From the NCBI GenBank assembly GCA_018712245.1, contig DVHE01000075.1, positions 1 through 48,437 on the forward strand: a DNA stretch of 48,437 nt, given 5' to 3'. The position numbers were made by a program, and so were the translations under genes. Shown one piece after another: positions 32,583 through 41,025 of this stretch. Every line of letters starts with the position of its first letter. Within the stretch, counting starts at the first letter, position 1. This stretch comes from Candidatus Avoscillospira avicola (GTDB lineage: Bacteria > Bacillota > Clostridia > Oscillospirales > Oscillospiraceae). The notes beneath the pieces were generated by a model, which was not told the DNA's origin, ran no database searches, and saw only the letters and a list, made by a program, of their open reading frames with translations.

Positions 32583-33374
32583 TCAACCGTCGAGATATTC
32601 TACGCCAATGCTGCAATATGCTGTGAGTGTTTGTCCGTTACATGTGATTATCGCATAGGTGGCGTATGCGCCGTCGCAAATTTCAACCGGGTCAAGGTAT
32701 TTGGGCTGCCATCCATATACACGACCATGTACCGGTTGAGTTATTATTGGAGCAGTATCTGTATAATATAAGCCTGGTCCAATATAGTAACGGCATTGGT
32801 GCTGGAGAGTAGTATTGACTGTGGTGGAAGATTGATAGTATACTTCTGTAGTCATCCTTTGCATAGTAAATACTAGGATGGACAATTCGGTGGCTTCAAG
32901 CCAAAAATAAGCCGTGTGCGTTGCATAGACATCATATTCCAGGAAGGAAACATAGTCTTCCTCTGTATTCAATCCTCCGTTAGACAGCGGAGTTACTTGT
33001 TCGAGGTTTTCGTCTACCACAACCAGAGCGGTTTTTGCCACAAGTTTTTTCACAGTTTGAGTTTCGGTATCGACTTTTGTATCCAGTACTTGCGTAATGG
33101 TCAACGAATCGAGAGGTGCCATACCACTCATTTGAATAGTATTTGCAGCTCTGGTTTTGCGAGTTTGATACTCTTTCAAGGCGACACGTAAAACGTCACG
33201 GTCGCTGGTGATATTTCCGGCTAGAACCTCGGCGTTTACCCGTTCAAGAGTATCGGTAGACAAGTCTGCATCGTACAAACTGGAAGATGTTGCTCCTACA
33301 GCGGAAACAGGGAAAACGATGAATGAAAATGCGATGATGAACATGAGAACTGATGCGATAACACGTTTTTTCAT
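32583..33374 (-). CDS. A+T-rich secreted protein of unknown function
   Basis: A 263-residue protein. The start at 33374 has AGGAGAAG upstream; a longer frame from 33407 is unsupported. A clear signal peptide (MKKRVIASVLMFIIAFSFIV) ends near AVGA. The mature protein is Thr/Tyr-rich, with NGGLNTEEDYVSFLEYDVYA and a C-terminal ITCNGQTLTAYCSIGVEYL containing two cysteines. No membrane anchor or known domain is seen. The region is distinctly A+T-rich and uses A/T-ending codons, unlike both neighbours, suggesting recent acquisition. Several aromatic-rich beta-like strands would fit an extracellular beta protein; this is inference. Confidence 0.75.
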   Translation of the reverse strand: MKKRVIASVLMFIIAFSFIVFPVSAVGATSSSLYDADLSTDTLERVNAEVLAGNITSDRDVLRVALKEYQTRKTRAANTIQMSGMAPLDSLTITQVLDTKVDTETQTVKKLVAKTALVVVDENLEQVTPLSNGGLNTEEDYVSFLEYDVYATHTAYFWLEATELSILVFTMQRMTTEVYYQSSTTVNTTLQHQCRYYIGPGLYYTDTAPIITQPVHGRVYGWQPKYLDPVEICDGAYATYAIITCNGQTLTAYCSIGVEYLDG

Positions 33375-33426
33375 TTTTCTTCTCCTTTCCTTCCATAACA
33401 ATACCAATGATGTACACGTCGCTGTG

Positions 33427-33449
33427 AACCAGGGAATATCTCCCTGGTT
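33427..33449. other. Hairpin upstream of the secreted orphan gene
   Basis: AACCAGGGA and TCCCTGGTT form a 9-bp perfect stem over ATATC, 53 bp upstream of the orphan's start. It could be an operator palindrome or a terminator/leader structure. Confidence 0.45.
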
Positions 33450-33586
33450 CTAAATTACCATAAACCGTGCCGGGCTACAAGTTGTAAATTGGTACAATCT
33501 ACCACATATTTTTCGCATTTGCCAGACGGACGCGGGAATTTTTCCCGTCGCGCCGCCATTTGACCGGAACAAAGGAGATATCAAAC

Positions 33587-34588
33587 ATGTGGGCCAACTT
33601 TTCCTACGCCTTTCAAGCCATCGCACCGATCCTGCTGCTGATTGCCCTGGGGATGCTGGTGCGGCGGGTCGGCCCCTGGGAGGGCGGCTTTTACCGCAAG
33701 CTCAACGCCCTGTCCTTCCACCTGTTTCTGCCGGTGCAGCTCTTCCTCAACGTCTACGCCGTGGCGGACCTGGCGGATTTCAACTGGGCGGTGATGGGGT
33801 ACCTGATCGGCAGCGTCTTTTTCTGCTGCGGCGTGGGGATGCTGGCGGCGCGGCTCTTTGTCCGTGACCCGGCCCAGAAGGGGCCCATTGTCCAGGTGGC
33901 CTTCCGGTCCAACCACGCGGTGCTGGGCCTGCCGCTGGCCTCGGCCCTGGGCGGCACGGCGGCCATGGCCTTTGCCTCCCTCTCGGCGGGGCTTATCACC
34001 ACGGTATTCAACTTCCTGGCGGTGGTGACGCTGACGTGGTACAGCGACCAGAGCCACACCATCTCCGGCTGGGCCCTGGTGAAGCGGGTCTTCCGCAACC
34101 CGCTGATCGCCGGCGCCATGTCGGGCTTGGTGCTGGTAATATTGCGGCAGCTGCTGGCCCGGGTGACGGGGGAGACGATTTTCTTCCTGCGCGATTCCCT
34201 GCCGCCGGTCTACCAGGTTCTCACGCAGCTCTCCTCCGTGGCCTCGCCGGTGATGCTCTTTGCCCTGGGGGCCAACCTGGACCTCCGGGCCGCCAAGGCG
34301 CTGCTGCCCATGCTGCGGCTGGGGGTGCTGCTGCGGCTGGTGATCTGCCCGGCGCTGGTCATCGGCGCGGCCGTGGCGCTGCGGGAGCCGCTGGGACTCA
34401 CCAGCCTGGAGGCGCCGTCCATGGTGGCGGTGTGCGCCTCGCCGGCGGCGGTGTCCAGCGGCGTGATGGTCCAGGAGATCGGCGGGGACGCGCAGCTGGC
34501 CAACCAGCTGGTGGTCTGGACCAGCGTCCTCTCCATGGCCACCATCTTCCTCCTGGTCTCCGCCCTGCGGGCGATGGGGCTTTTGTGA
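33587..34588 (+). CDS. AEC family transporter (auxin efflux carrier-like permease)
   Basis: A 333-residue membrane protein of about ten spans. The start at 33587 (MWANFSYAFQAIAPILLLIA) has AAAGGAG upstream. Family features include ALGMLVRRVGPW after helix 1, KLNALSFHLFLPVQLFLNVY, FRSNHAVLGLPLASALGG (the conserved N-x-x-x-x-G-P/L-L region) and SVASPVMLFALGANLDLRAA. Members export organic acids such as malate; the substrate here is unknown. It is a monocistronic gene. Confidence 0.88.
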   Translation: MWANFSYAFQAIAPILLLIALGMLVRRVGPWEGGFYRKLNALSFHLFLPVQLFLNVYAVADLADFNWAVMGYLIGSVFFCCGVGMLAARLFVRDPAQKGPIVQVAFRSNHAVLGLPLASALGGTAAMAFASLSAGLITTVFNFLAVVTLTWYSDQSHTISGWALVKRVFRNPLIAGAMSGLVLVILRQLLARVTGETIFFLRDSLPPVYQVLTQLSSVASPVMLFALGANLDLRAAKALLPMLRLGVLLRLVICPALVIGAAVALREPLGLTSLEAPSMVAVCASPAAVSSGVMVQEIGGDAQLANQLVVWTSVLSMATIFLLVSALRAMGLL

Positions 34589-35192
34589 GCCCGCGGGCGC
34601 TGCAAGGCGCGCATCGCGCGTCCGATTGGCTGCGCCGTCAGAGCGCTTTCGGCGAACGTACCGGCCTCGTCCCCGTTGTAGGGGCGGCCTGTATGGCCGC
34701 CCGCCCAGCCGCGAACAGAGCGCTGCCGCTGAGCGCAGCAGCCCAAGCCTCCCCTAACGCCCGCAGGGCTTTAGGGGAGGTGGCGCGAAGCGCCGGAGGG
34801 GTTAACAATCCTCCAGTCAGCCTTGCGGCTGACAGCCCCCTTTACACAAGGGGGCCTTGGGCACGGCAGAGCAAAAGGCCTTCTGCAACCACTGTGGTTG
34901 CTGCAAGAGGCCGCTTCGCGGCACGGACGCGCGATGCGCGCCCCTACGGCGATGGCCGGAAGACTGGTGCAGATGGCTTAGCGGCAACCCGAACCGGCCC
35001 CTACGGAGTGCCTGCTGTAGCGCGATCACCCGCGCTTCCACCGTAGGGGCGGCTATCAGCCGCCCGTGCCCAGCTGCCGCGTTGCATGCATCTTCGCCGG
35101 ACGCACTGGGCAAGGTGGGCGACGAATAGTCGCCCCTACGATCGGAGGACCCAAGGGATCCCGGCCGTGCCGCAGCCGGATGTGGCGAACGC
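34589..35192. repeat. Repeat-packed intergenic block B
   Basis: No gene is supported. GTAGGGGC units lie at 34678-34703 and 35043-35066. Inverted ones lie at 34924-34947 and 35117-35139, a truncated one at 34606-34624 and a remnant at about 34994-35006. The CCTCCCCTAA unit is at 34748-34780 with its GGTGGC-hairpin-CGGAGGGGT tail (34779-34802). Two further hairpins follow at 34816-34833 and 34835-34854. The short frames here are by-products. Confidence 0.85.
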
Positions 35193-35228
35193 AAAAAAGC
35201 AGGTGTGCGTTTGCACACCTGCTTTTTT
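35193..35228. terminator. Terminator of the SRP RNA gene
   Basis: AAAAAAGCAGGTGTGC pairs with GCACACCTGCTTTTTT over GTTT, with long A and T runs, so it is bidirectional. A third GCACACCTGC follows at 35229-35238, suggesting a duplicated arm. Confidence 0.9.
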
Positions 35229-35247
35229 GCACACCTGCTTACAATAT

Positions 35248-35550
35248 GGTCCGGCCGGTGACAAGACTGCACACCCTCCATCGAATGTGCGCTCCACCCG
35301 TTACCCCAGCAGCCAGCTCAGAAACGGCGCCCTCACGGCACACGAGGCGGTCCGCTTAATGCTGCTCGGTTCCCCGCCTGACATGGTTCACGGGACCTCG
35401 TTGCGTAAGACCGTATCCTCAACACCGCTTGCTGGGGTCAGACGACACAGCGCACACCCTCCGTTGGGAATTCATCCCCGCTATAGCGGATTGCGGGCGA
35501 CAGGGCACCGCTATCTCCCCGACTAGTGCAGCCTTGTCACAGGCCGGACC
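35248..35550 (-). ncRNA. ffs: SRP RNA, large Gram-positive type (Alu plus S domain)
   Basis: This is the RNA core of the signal recognition particle, which with Ffh targets nascent membrane and secreted proteins. Reading leftward, the 5' Alu domain has GGGGAGATAGCGGTGCCCTG and GCCCGCAATCCGCTATAGC followed by GATGAATTCCC, matching the Bacillus subtilis scRNA layout. Helix 8 of the S domain shows GTGAACCATGTCAGGCGGGG then AACCGAGCAGCATTAAG. Terminal arms at about 35526-35550 and 35248-35272 pair over roughly 25 bp, which sets the ends. It is about 303 nt long, 28 nt beyond the acpP stop on the same strand, and followed by a strong terminator. Confidence 0.93.
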
Positions 35551-35577
35551 TGTGACGTGTCTTAAAATATGCGGACC

Positions 35578-35796
35578 TCAGTCCACCTTGCTCTCGACAA
35601 ATTCCACCAGCTCGCCGACTGTGGAGACCTTTTCTTCCAGCTCCAGTTCGACGCCCAACTCTTCCTCCAGATCCATCACCATTTCCACCGTGTCCAGGGA
35701 GTCGATGCCCAGGCTCTCAAAGGTGGTTTCCGGCGTGATGTCCTCCACGGCGATGTCCAACTGCTCTGCCAGATACTTCGCAATTTTTTCAAACAT
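35578..35796 (-). CDS. acpP: Acyl carrier protein
   Basis: A 72-residue acidic carrier for fatty-acid synthesis. The phosphopantetheine site is GIDSLD with Ser33, followed by the recognition helix TVEMVMDLEEELGVEL. The length is typical (70-80). CGGAGG lies nine bases upstream of the start. No other fab genes are adjacent; it has its own promoter immediately after rpoD and is followed by the SRP RNA gene. Confidence 0.96.
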   Translation of the reverse strand: MFEKIAKYLAEQLDIAVEDITPETTFESLGIDSLDTVEMVMDLEEELGVELELEEKVSTVGELVEFVESKVD

Positions 35797-35876
35797 GACG
35801 AATACCTCCGTTTATGTGTCCCATGCTGGGGGGTGACTACGTGAAGACCTGCCAAAATGGCGAAGGGTACGTAGAT

Positions 35877-35904
35877 ATGATACGGAATTTTCGGATAATG
35901 TCAA
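35877..35904 (-). promoter_or_regulatory. Sigma-A promoter for acpP
   Basis: Leftward TTGACA (35904-35899), 16-base spacer, TATCAT (35882-35877). It lies 24 bp past the rpoD stop and may also serve the SRP RNA. Confidence 0.75.
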
Positions 35905-35927
35905 GAGAAATTTTTGCGTGTCCGGCA

Positions 35928-37097
35928 TTAGTTGAGAAAGTCCCGGAGTTTTTTGCTGCGGGAGGGATGGCGCAGCTTGCGCAGGGCCTTGGATTCGATC
36001 TGGCGTATCCGCTCCCGGGTGACATCGAATTCCTTGCCCACTTCCTCCAGGGTGTGGGCCTTGCCGTCGGTGAGGCCGAAGCGCATCCGCAGCACCTGCT
36101 CCTCCCGGGGGGTGAGGGTGGTGAGGACCTCTTCCAGCTGCTCGCGCAGCAGGGTATAGCTGGCGGCCTCGGCGGGCTGGGAGGCCTCCTCGTCCTGGAT
36201 GAAGTCGCCCAGGTGGCTGTCCTCCTCCTCGCCGATGGGGGTCTCCAGGGAGACCGGCTCCTGGGCAATCTTGAGAATTTCCTCCACTTTTGAAAGCTCC
36301 AGGTGCATCTCAGCGGCGATCTCCTCCGCCGTCGGCTCCCGGCCCAGGGTCTGCACCATGGAGTGAGCCGTGCGGATGACGCGGTTGATGGTCTCCACCA
36401 TGTGGACGGGAATGCGGATCGTCCGCGCCTGGTCGGCGATGGCCCGGGTGATGGACTGCCGGATCCACCAGGTGGCGTAGGTGGAGAACTTGTAGCCTTT
36501 GGTGTAGTCGAACTTTTCCACGGCCTTCAAAAGGCCCAGGTTGCCCTCCTGAATGAGGTCCAGAAGCTGCATTCCCCGGCCCACATACCGTTTGGCGATG
36601 GACACCACCAGCCGGAGATTGGCCTCGGTCATGGCCTTGCGGGCCGACTCATCTCCCTCGGACATCCGCCGGGCGATATCCAGTTCCTGCTCGGGACTCA
36701 GGAGCGGAATTTTTCCGATCTCCTTGAGATACATACGCACCGGATCGTCCAGCTTGCCGGCGTCGGCGGGCAGGGCCTCCTCCAGGGGCGCATCGACGTC
36801 GGCCAGGGGTTCGGCTTCCAGGTTCTGCAGTTCCGTCTCGGTGGGCGCGCCGTCCAGAGGCGCGGGGCCCAAAATCTCCAGCACGTCGCCCACGTCGATC
36901 TCCACGCCGTTTTCTTCCAGGAGATCGTAGTACTTCTCGGTCTGCTCTTCCGTGGCGTCCACGGCGTCCAGCGCCTCGATGAGCTTTTTGGAGGAGACCT
37001 TTCCGGTTTTTTTCGATTCCACCAGCAATTCAGCCAGTTTTTTTCGGGCTTCCTCGGGAAGACCCATATTTGCCAGTGCCTGCAATATTTTTTCCAT
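35928..37097 (-). CDS. rpoD: RNA polymerase primary sigma factor SigA
   Basis: A 389-residue housekeeping sigma factor. An N-terminal region 1.1-like domain (about 1-85) is followed by [20 protein letters not shown] (1.2), [20 protein letters not shown] (2.1-2.2), [20 protein letters not shown] (2.3-2.4), region 3 with [11 protein letters not shown], and region 4.2 [20 protein letters not shown]. The region 4 helix-turn-helix and the 2.4 helix fit the TTGACA/TATAAT promoters seen in this window. The start at 37097 lies 5 bp after dnaG, and its ribosome site GGAGG is inside the last dnaG codons. Confidence 0.97.
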   Translation of the reverse strand: MEKILQALANMGLPEEARKKLAELLVESKKTGKVSSKKLIEALDAVDATEEQTEKYYDLLEENGVEIDVGDVLEILGPAPLDGAPTETELQNLEAEPLADVDAPLEEALPADAGKLDDPVRMYLKEIGKIPLLSPEQELDIARRMSEGDESARKAMTEANLRLVVSIAKRYVGRGMQLLDLIQEGNLGLLKAVEKFDYTKGYKFSTYATWWIRQSITRAIADQARTIRIPVHMVETINRVIRTAHSMVQTLGREPTAEEIAAEMHLELSKVEEILKIAQEPVSLETPIGEEEDSHLGDFIQDEEASQPAEAASYTLLREQLEEVLTTLTPREEQVLRMRFGLTDGKAHTLEEVGKEFDVTRERIRQIESKALRKLRHPSRSKKLRDFLN

Positions 37098-37102
37098 CCT
37101 GG

Positions 37103-38845
37103 TTATCCTCCGTATCCTTTTTTGGTGCGCAGCTTCTGCTGCATGGCGCGCAGGGCATCGTCGCCGGTGCGCACAGTGCGCTCGTATTCATTGCGGATCA
37201 CATCGGCGCAGTCGGCCATGGCCTGTTCCGAGACCAGCGTGTCCCGCCGCCGAACCACCGAGGAGAGGTGGTTCATCTCCTCAGGTGTGAAGTCACCCTC
37301 CAGCGAGGGGAGGCTCACGGGCCGCCCCTCCAGCTGGCACTGGCGCAGCAGCCCGAAGGCCCGGCCCAGCAGGGGAGAGGAGAACTGCTCCGGCAGCAGC
37401 TTCACCGTGGGCAGGAGCGTCGGCTCCTTGAGCACCTGGGCCAACAGCTGCTCCTCCGCCATGGCGGACTTGAGATTGGCGTAGCGGATGCCCTTTTCCC
37501 TGGGCTGCTGCTGCCCCGCGACATCCAGATCGGCCCGTTCCTGGCGCTTTTTGGCCTGGGCGGTGCGGCGGCGGTAGGCCCGCTTGATTTCCTGCTCCAT
37601 GGCCGCCTGGGAGATCCCGGCGGCCTCGGCGGCTCGTGTGCCATAGACCTCCCGCTCCACCGGCGTGGTGAAGGTGGAGATCAGCTCCGCGGCCTCCTTG
37701 AGGAAGGAGACCCGCTGGGCGTCGTCCTGGAGGTCATAGCGGTTTTTCAGCGTTTGCAGCCGGTATTCCGCCTGATTTTCGGACTTTTGCAGCAGGGCCT
37801 GGAACTTGTCTGCGCCAAATTTGTGGAGAAATTCGTCCGGGTCCTTGGCGCCCTGCATCCTGAGAATCTTCACCTGGAGTCCTGCCTGCTCCAGCATGGG
37901 GATGGCCCGGCGGGTGGCGTTCTGTCCGGCCTCGTCGCCGTCGTAGGTCAGCACCACCGCCTTTGTATATTTTGCCAGGAGTTGGGTATGCTCTTGGGTG
38001 AGGGCGGTACCCAGGGAGGCGACGGCGCAGTCGAAGCCGTACTGGTGCAGGGCGATGGCGTCCATGTAGCCCTCGGTGAGAATCAGCTGTCCCCGGGTGG
38101 ATTTCTTGGCCACATTGAGGGCGAAGAGGTTCTTGCGTTTGTTGAAGATGATGGTCTCCGGGGAGTTGAGGTACTTGGGGGTGGAGTCGTCCATCACCCG
38201 CCCGCCGAAGCCGATGACATTGCCGCGGACGTCGATGATGGGAAACATCAGCCGGTTGCGGAAGCGGTCGTAGTAGCCGCCCTTTTTGCTCTGGAGGGCC
38301 AAACCGGCGTCCCGCAGCTCTTCCTTGGTATACCCCATTTTCTCCATGGTATCCAATAGGGCCGACCAGGCGTTGGGAGAATAGCCCAGGCCGAACCGGG
38401 AGACGGTCTGGCTGGAGACGCCGCGCCGGATGAGATAGTCCCGGGCCTCCTGGCCGCCGGGGGCGAAGAGCTCTTGGCGGTAGAAGCGGGCGGCTTCTTT
38501 GCACAAAGCCCGCAGCCGCTCCTGTTTGCGATAGACGGAGCTGTGTTCCCGGTCCTCCGGGACTTCCATGCCTGCTCGCTTGGCCAGGAAGCGCACGGCG
38601 TCGGGGTAGTCCAGCCCCTCGACCTCCATGATGAAATTGATGGGGCCGCCGCCCTTATGGCAGCCGAAGCAGTAGTAGATGCCCTTGTCCGGGGCCACGG
38701 AGAAGGAGGGCGTCTTTTCGCTGTGGAACGGGCACAGGCCGAAGAGATTGCTGCCCCGCCGGGTGAGGGAGACGTACTGTCCCACCACGTCCTCAATGGG
38801 ATTGCGGGCGGCAAGCTCGTCCAGAAATGCCGGAGGAAATGCCAC
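37103..38845 (-). CDS. dnaG: DNA primase
   Basis: A 580-residue primase that makes RNA primers at the fork. The CHC2 zinc site is C38-H41-C59-C62 (CPFH, CFGC). The RNA polymerase core has [20 protein letters not shown]. The TOPRIM motifs are [13 protein letters not shown] and [16 protein letters not shown]-terminal helicase-binding domain ends in LRTKKGYGG. The length is typical (about 600). Middle gene of dgt-dnaG-rpoD, the conserved macromolecular-synthesis operon variant of Clostridia. Confidence 0.97.
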   Translation of the reverse strand: MAFPPAFLDELAARNPIEDVVGQYVSLTRRGSNLFGLCPFHSEKTPSFSVAPDKGIYYCFGCHKGGGPINFIMEVEGLDYPDAVRFLAKRAGMEVPEDREHSSVYRKQERLRALCKEAARFYRQELFAPGGQEARDYLIRRGVSSQTVSRFGLGYSPNAWSALLDTMEKMGYTKEELRDAGLALQSKKGGYYDRFRNRLMFPIIDVRGNVIGFGGRVMDDSTPKYLNSPETIIFNKRKNLFALNVAKKSTRGQLILTEGYMDAIALHQYGFDCAVASLGTALTQEHTQLLAKYTKAVVLTYDGDEAGQNATRRAIPMLEQAGLQVKILRMQGAKDPDEFLHKFGADKFQALLQKSENQAEYRLQTLKNRYDLQDDAQRVSFLKEAAELISTFTTPVEREVYGTRAAEAAGISQAAMEQEIKRAYRRRTAQAKKRQERADLDVAGQQQPREKGIRYANLKSAMAEEQLLAQVLKEPTLLPTVKLLPEQFSSPLLGRAFGLLRQCQLEGRPVSLPSLEGDFTPEEMNHLSSVVRRRDTLVSEQAMADCADVIRNEYERTVRTGDDALRAMQQKLRTKKGYGG

Positions 38846-38879
38846 GGAAAAGACCTCCTTTCGCGGAAAACGGCGCGGC

Positions 38880-39887
38880 TCAGCCGCGGACGTGCCAGGC
38901 CGCGGGGATAAAAATGGATTCGTACTTGTGTACGGCGTATTTGTCGGTCATGCCGGCAATATAATCGCAGATCACCCGGGAGATGCCGTCGAAGTCCAGC
39001 TGCGGGATAAAGTCCGCCGGCAGCGCCTCGGGGTGCTTGGAATAGTAGGTGTAGAGGCTCTGGAGAATGCCCTTGGCCTTGGATTCCTCGCCTTTGGCCA
39101 CAGGGTTTTTGTAGACCCGCTCAAAGAGGAATGTGCGCAGATCGGCCATCGCCCGGGAGACCTCCGGGCGCATCCCCAATACGCCGGTCTCGGTGGTGTT
39201 GGTAATCATGTCCGTCACCAGGGTGTTGATCCGCTCCCGGTGGCACTCGCCCAGTACATAGGAGATTTCCCGGGGAATATCGGCCTCCCGGAGAATGCCG
39301 GCGCGGATGGCGTCGTCGATGTCGTGGTTGACGTAGGCGATGCGGTCCGAGACCCGGACGATCTGTCCCTCCAGCGTCTCGGGGATGCTGGCGCCGGTGT
39401 GGCCCAGGATGGCCATGCGCACCTCGTGGGTGAGGTTGAGGCCCTGGCCGTTTTTCTCCAGCCGGTCCACCACCCGCAGGGACTGCTCATTGTGGTGGAA
39501 GGGCACACCCATGACATCGCTGAGCGCCACCTCGCCGGCGTGGCCGAAGGGCGTGTGGCCCAGATCGTGGCCCAGGGCCGCGGCCTCGGTCAGGTCTTCG
39601 TTGAGCTGAAGGGCGCGGGCGATGGTCCGGGCGATGCGGCTCACCTCCAGCGTGTGAGTCATGCGGGTGCGGTAGTGGTCACCCTCGGGCTGGAGGAAGA
39701 CCTGCGTCTTGTGCATCAGCCGCCGGAATGCTTTGGAGTGGACGATGCGGTCTGTGTCCCGCTGGTAGCAGGTGCGCACGTCGTTTTCCGCTTCCTGATA
39801 CGCTCTGCCCTTGGTCTCGGTGGCCTTTTGGGCCAGCGGGGAAAGGCGCAGATACTCTTCTTGCTCCAGTCGCTCCCGAACCGTCAT
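38880..39887 (-). CDS. dgt: dGTP triphosphohydrolase-like HD protein
   Basis: A 335-residue HD-domain phosphohydrolase that splits dNTPs into deoxynucleosides and triphosphate. Metal ligands are seen as RTRMTHTLEVSRIARTIARA (His) and AALGHDLGHTPFGHAGE (HD pair). DTDRIVHSKAFRRLMHKTQV near residue 45 is a hallmark of the dgt family's shorter, Gram-positive type. DRIAYVNHDIDDAIRAGI supplies the last conserved Asp. The start at 39887 follows GGGAGG. It heads the dnaG-rpoD operon. Confidence 0.95.
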   Translation of the reverse strand: MTVRERLEQEEYLRLSPLAQKATETKGRAYQEAENDVRTCYQRDTDRIVHSKAFRRLMHKTQVFLQPEGDHYRTRMTHTLEVSRIARTIARALQLNEDLTEAAALGHDLGHTPFGHAGEVALSDVMGVPFHHNEQSLRVVDRLEKNGQGLNLTHEVRMAILGHTGASIPETLEGQIVRVSDRIAYVNHDIDDAIRAGILREADIPREISYVLGECHRERINTLVTDMITNTTETGVLGMRPEVSRAMADLRTFLFERVYKNPVAKGEESKAKGILQSLYTYYSKHPEALPADFIPQLDFDGISRVICDYIAGMTDKYAVHKYESIFIPAAWHVRG

Positions 39888-39909
39888 GGGTATCCCCTCC
39901 CAAAGTTTC

Positions 39910-39940
39910 CTATACTATTATACACGAAAAACTGTTGCAA
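39910..39940 (-). promoter_or_regulatory. Probable promoter for dgt-dnaG-rpoD
   Basis: Leftward, TTGCAA (39940-39935) precedes overlapping -10-like boxes TATAAT (39922-39917) and TAGTAT (39917-39912). TTGCAA to TAGTAT is 17 bases; TATAAT is the better hexamer but only 12 bases away. The exact boxes are uncertain. Confidence 0.45.
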
Positions 39941-40004
39941 AAGATTGACGAAATCGAAAACTTTTTTCAAGTCGCTGTAAATCTTTGTAACACTCCGCCG
40001 CGCC

Positions 40005-40380
40005 GCGAGTACGCGGGCGCATCCGCTTGCCCGCGATGCCGGAGCGCCTGCGGCAGCGCACCGGCCAAAGCCTCCCCTAACGCCCGCAGGGCTTTAGGGG
40101 AGGTGGCGCGCAGCGCCGGAGGGGTTCATCGTAGGGGCGGGCTTTATGCCCGCCCGTGCCCAGGCCGCGATTCTCGCCAGAGCTGGATGGGTTTGAGTGC
40201 CGTAGGGGCGCGCATCGCGCGTCCGCTTGCCTGCGATCTCCGGGCGTTCGCGGAAGAAGCACCAGGGCGCATCTTGACTGTAGGGGGCGGCTATCACCCG
40301 CCCGCCTTGCCTGTGATTTCCGAGCGCCTGCGGCAGACGCACCGGGGCGCAAGGGAATAGTGAAAAGTGAATAGTGAATA
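40005..40380. repeat. Repeat-packed intergenic block C
   Basis: No gene is supported between dgt and yigZ (39941-40388). The CCTCCCCTAA unit is at 40071-40103 with its tail to 40125. GTAGGGGC units are at 40131-40156, 40202-40225 and 40280-40304; the last two start 78 bp apart. Linkers carry GAGCGCCTGCGGCAG and ACGCACC. The end has the short direct repeat GTGAATAGTG. Confidence 0.85.
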
Positions 40381-40388
40381 GTTGGCGC

Positions 40389-41021
40389 CTACGGCGCCAC
40401 CGGGAAGGCCCGGTACTCCTGCCCGGCGATGAGCCCTTCCAGCGTACCGGCGGAGAGGTCGATGATCCGGGCCAGGAAGTCCTGGGTCTGGCCCTGGGGG
40501 GTCAGCACCTCGAGTTCCACATCGGCGCCGAACTGCGTCTCCCGGACAACGCCGCCGAAGCGCTGAATCTCCAGCAAAATGCGCTCATACCAGCTGTACG
40601 GCACCGGCAGGTAAATGACGTCCCAGACCCGCTTGATGGACTTGCCGGCGGCGTCCACGGCCAGCTTGGCGCCGTGGGCGTAGGCCCGCACCAGGCCGCC
40701 GGCCCCTAAAAGCGTGCCGCCGAAATACCGCGTTACGACGCACAGGACGTCCTCCAGGCCCTCCCGCTGTAAAACCTGCAGGGTGGGCATTCCGGCGGTG
40801 CCGCCGGGCTCCCCGTCGTCGGAGAAGCGGGTGGGGCCGCCGTGGATGATGTAGGCGTAGACGTTGTGGGTGGCGTCCCAGTACTGCTCCCGCATGGCCT
40901 TGAGCTGGGCCAGGGCCTCCTCCTCAGTGGGGGTGCAGAAGAGATGGCCGATGAACCGCGAGCGCTTTTCCACAAATTCGTCGCTGGCGTCTTGGGTTGG
41001 AATGAGATATTCTTCCATCAT
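40389..41021 (-). CDS. yigZ: YigZ/IMPACT family protein
   Basis: A 210-residue protein with an N-terminal UPF0029/IMPACT domain: EKRSRFIGHLFCTPTEEEAL, then DATHNVYAYIIHG, TRFSDDGEPGGTAGMPTLQV and VVTRYFGGTLLGAGGLVRAY, followed by a smaller C-terminal ferredoxin-like domain. The family is linked to translation regulation in eukaryotes (IMPACT) and is of unclear role in bacteria. The start at 41021 is 4 bp from the hflX stop; a second ATG follows directly. Confidence 0.93.
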   Translation of the reverse strand: MMEEYLIPTQDASDEFVEKRSRFIGHLFCTPTEEEALAQLKAMREQYWDATHNVYAYIIHGGPTRFSDDGEPGGTAGMPTLQVLQREGLEDVLCVVTRYFGGTLLGAGGLVRAYAHGAKLAVDAAGKSIKRVWDVIYLPVPYSWYERILLEIQRFGGVVRETQFGADVELEVLTPQGQTQDFLARIIDLSAGTLEGLIAGQEYRAFPVAP

Positions 41022-41025
41022 AGGC

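Noticed and set aside
35086-35526. 146-codon rightward frame and neighbours over the SRP RNA
   Set aside because: They are antisense to a well-conserved structured RNA and its terminator, with no protein features.
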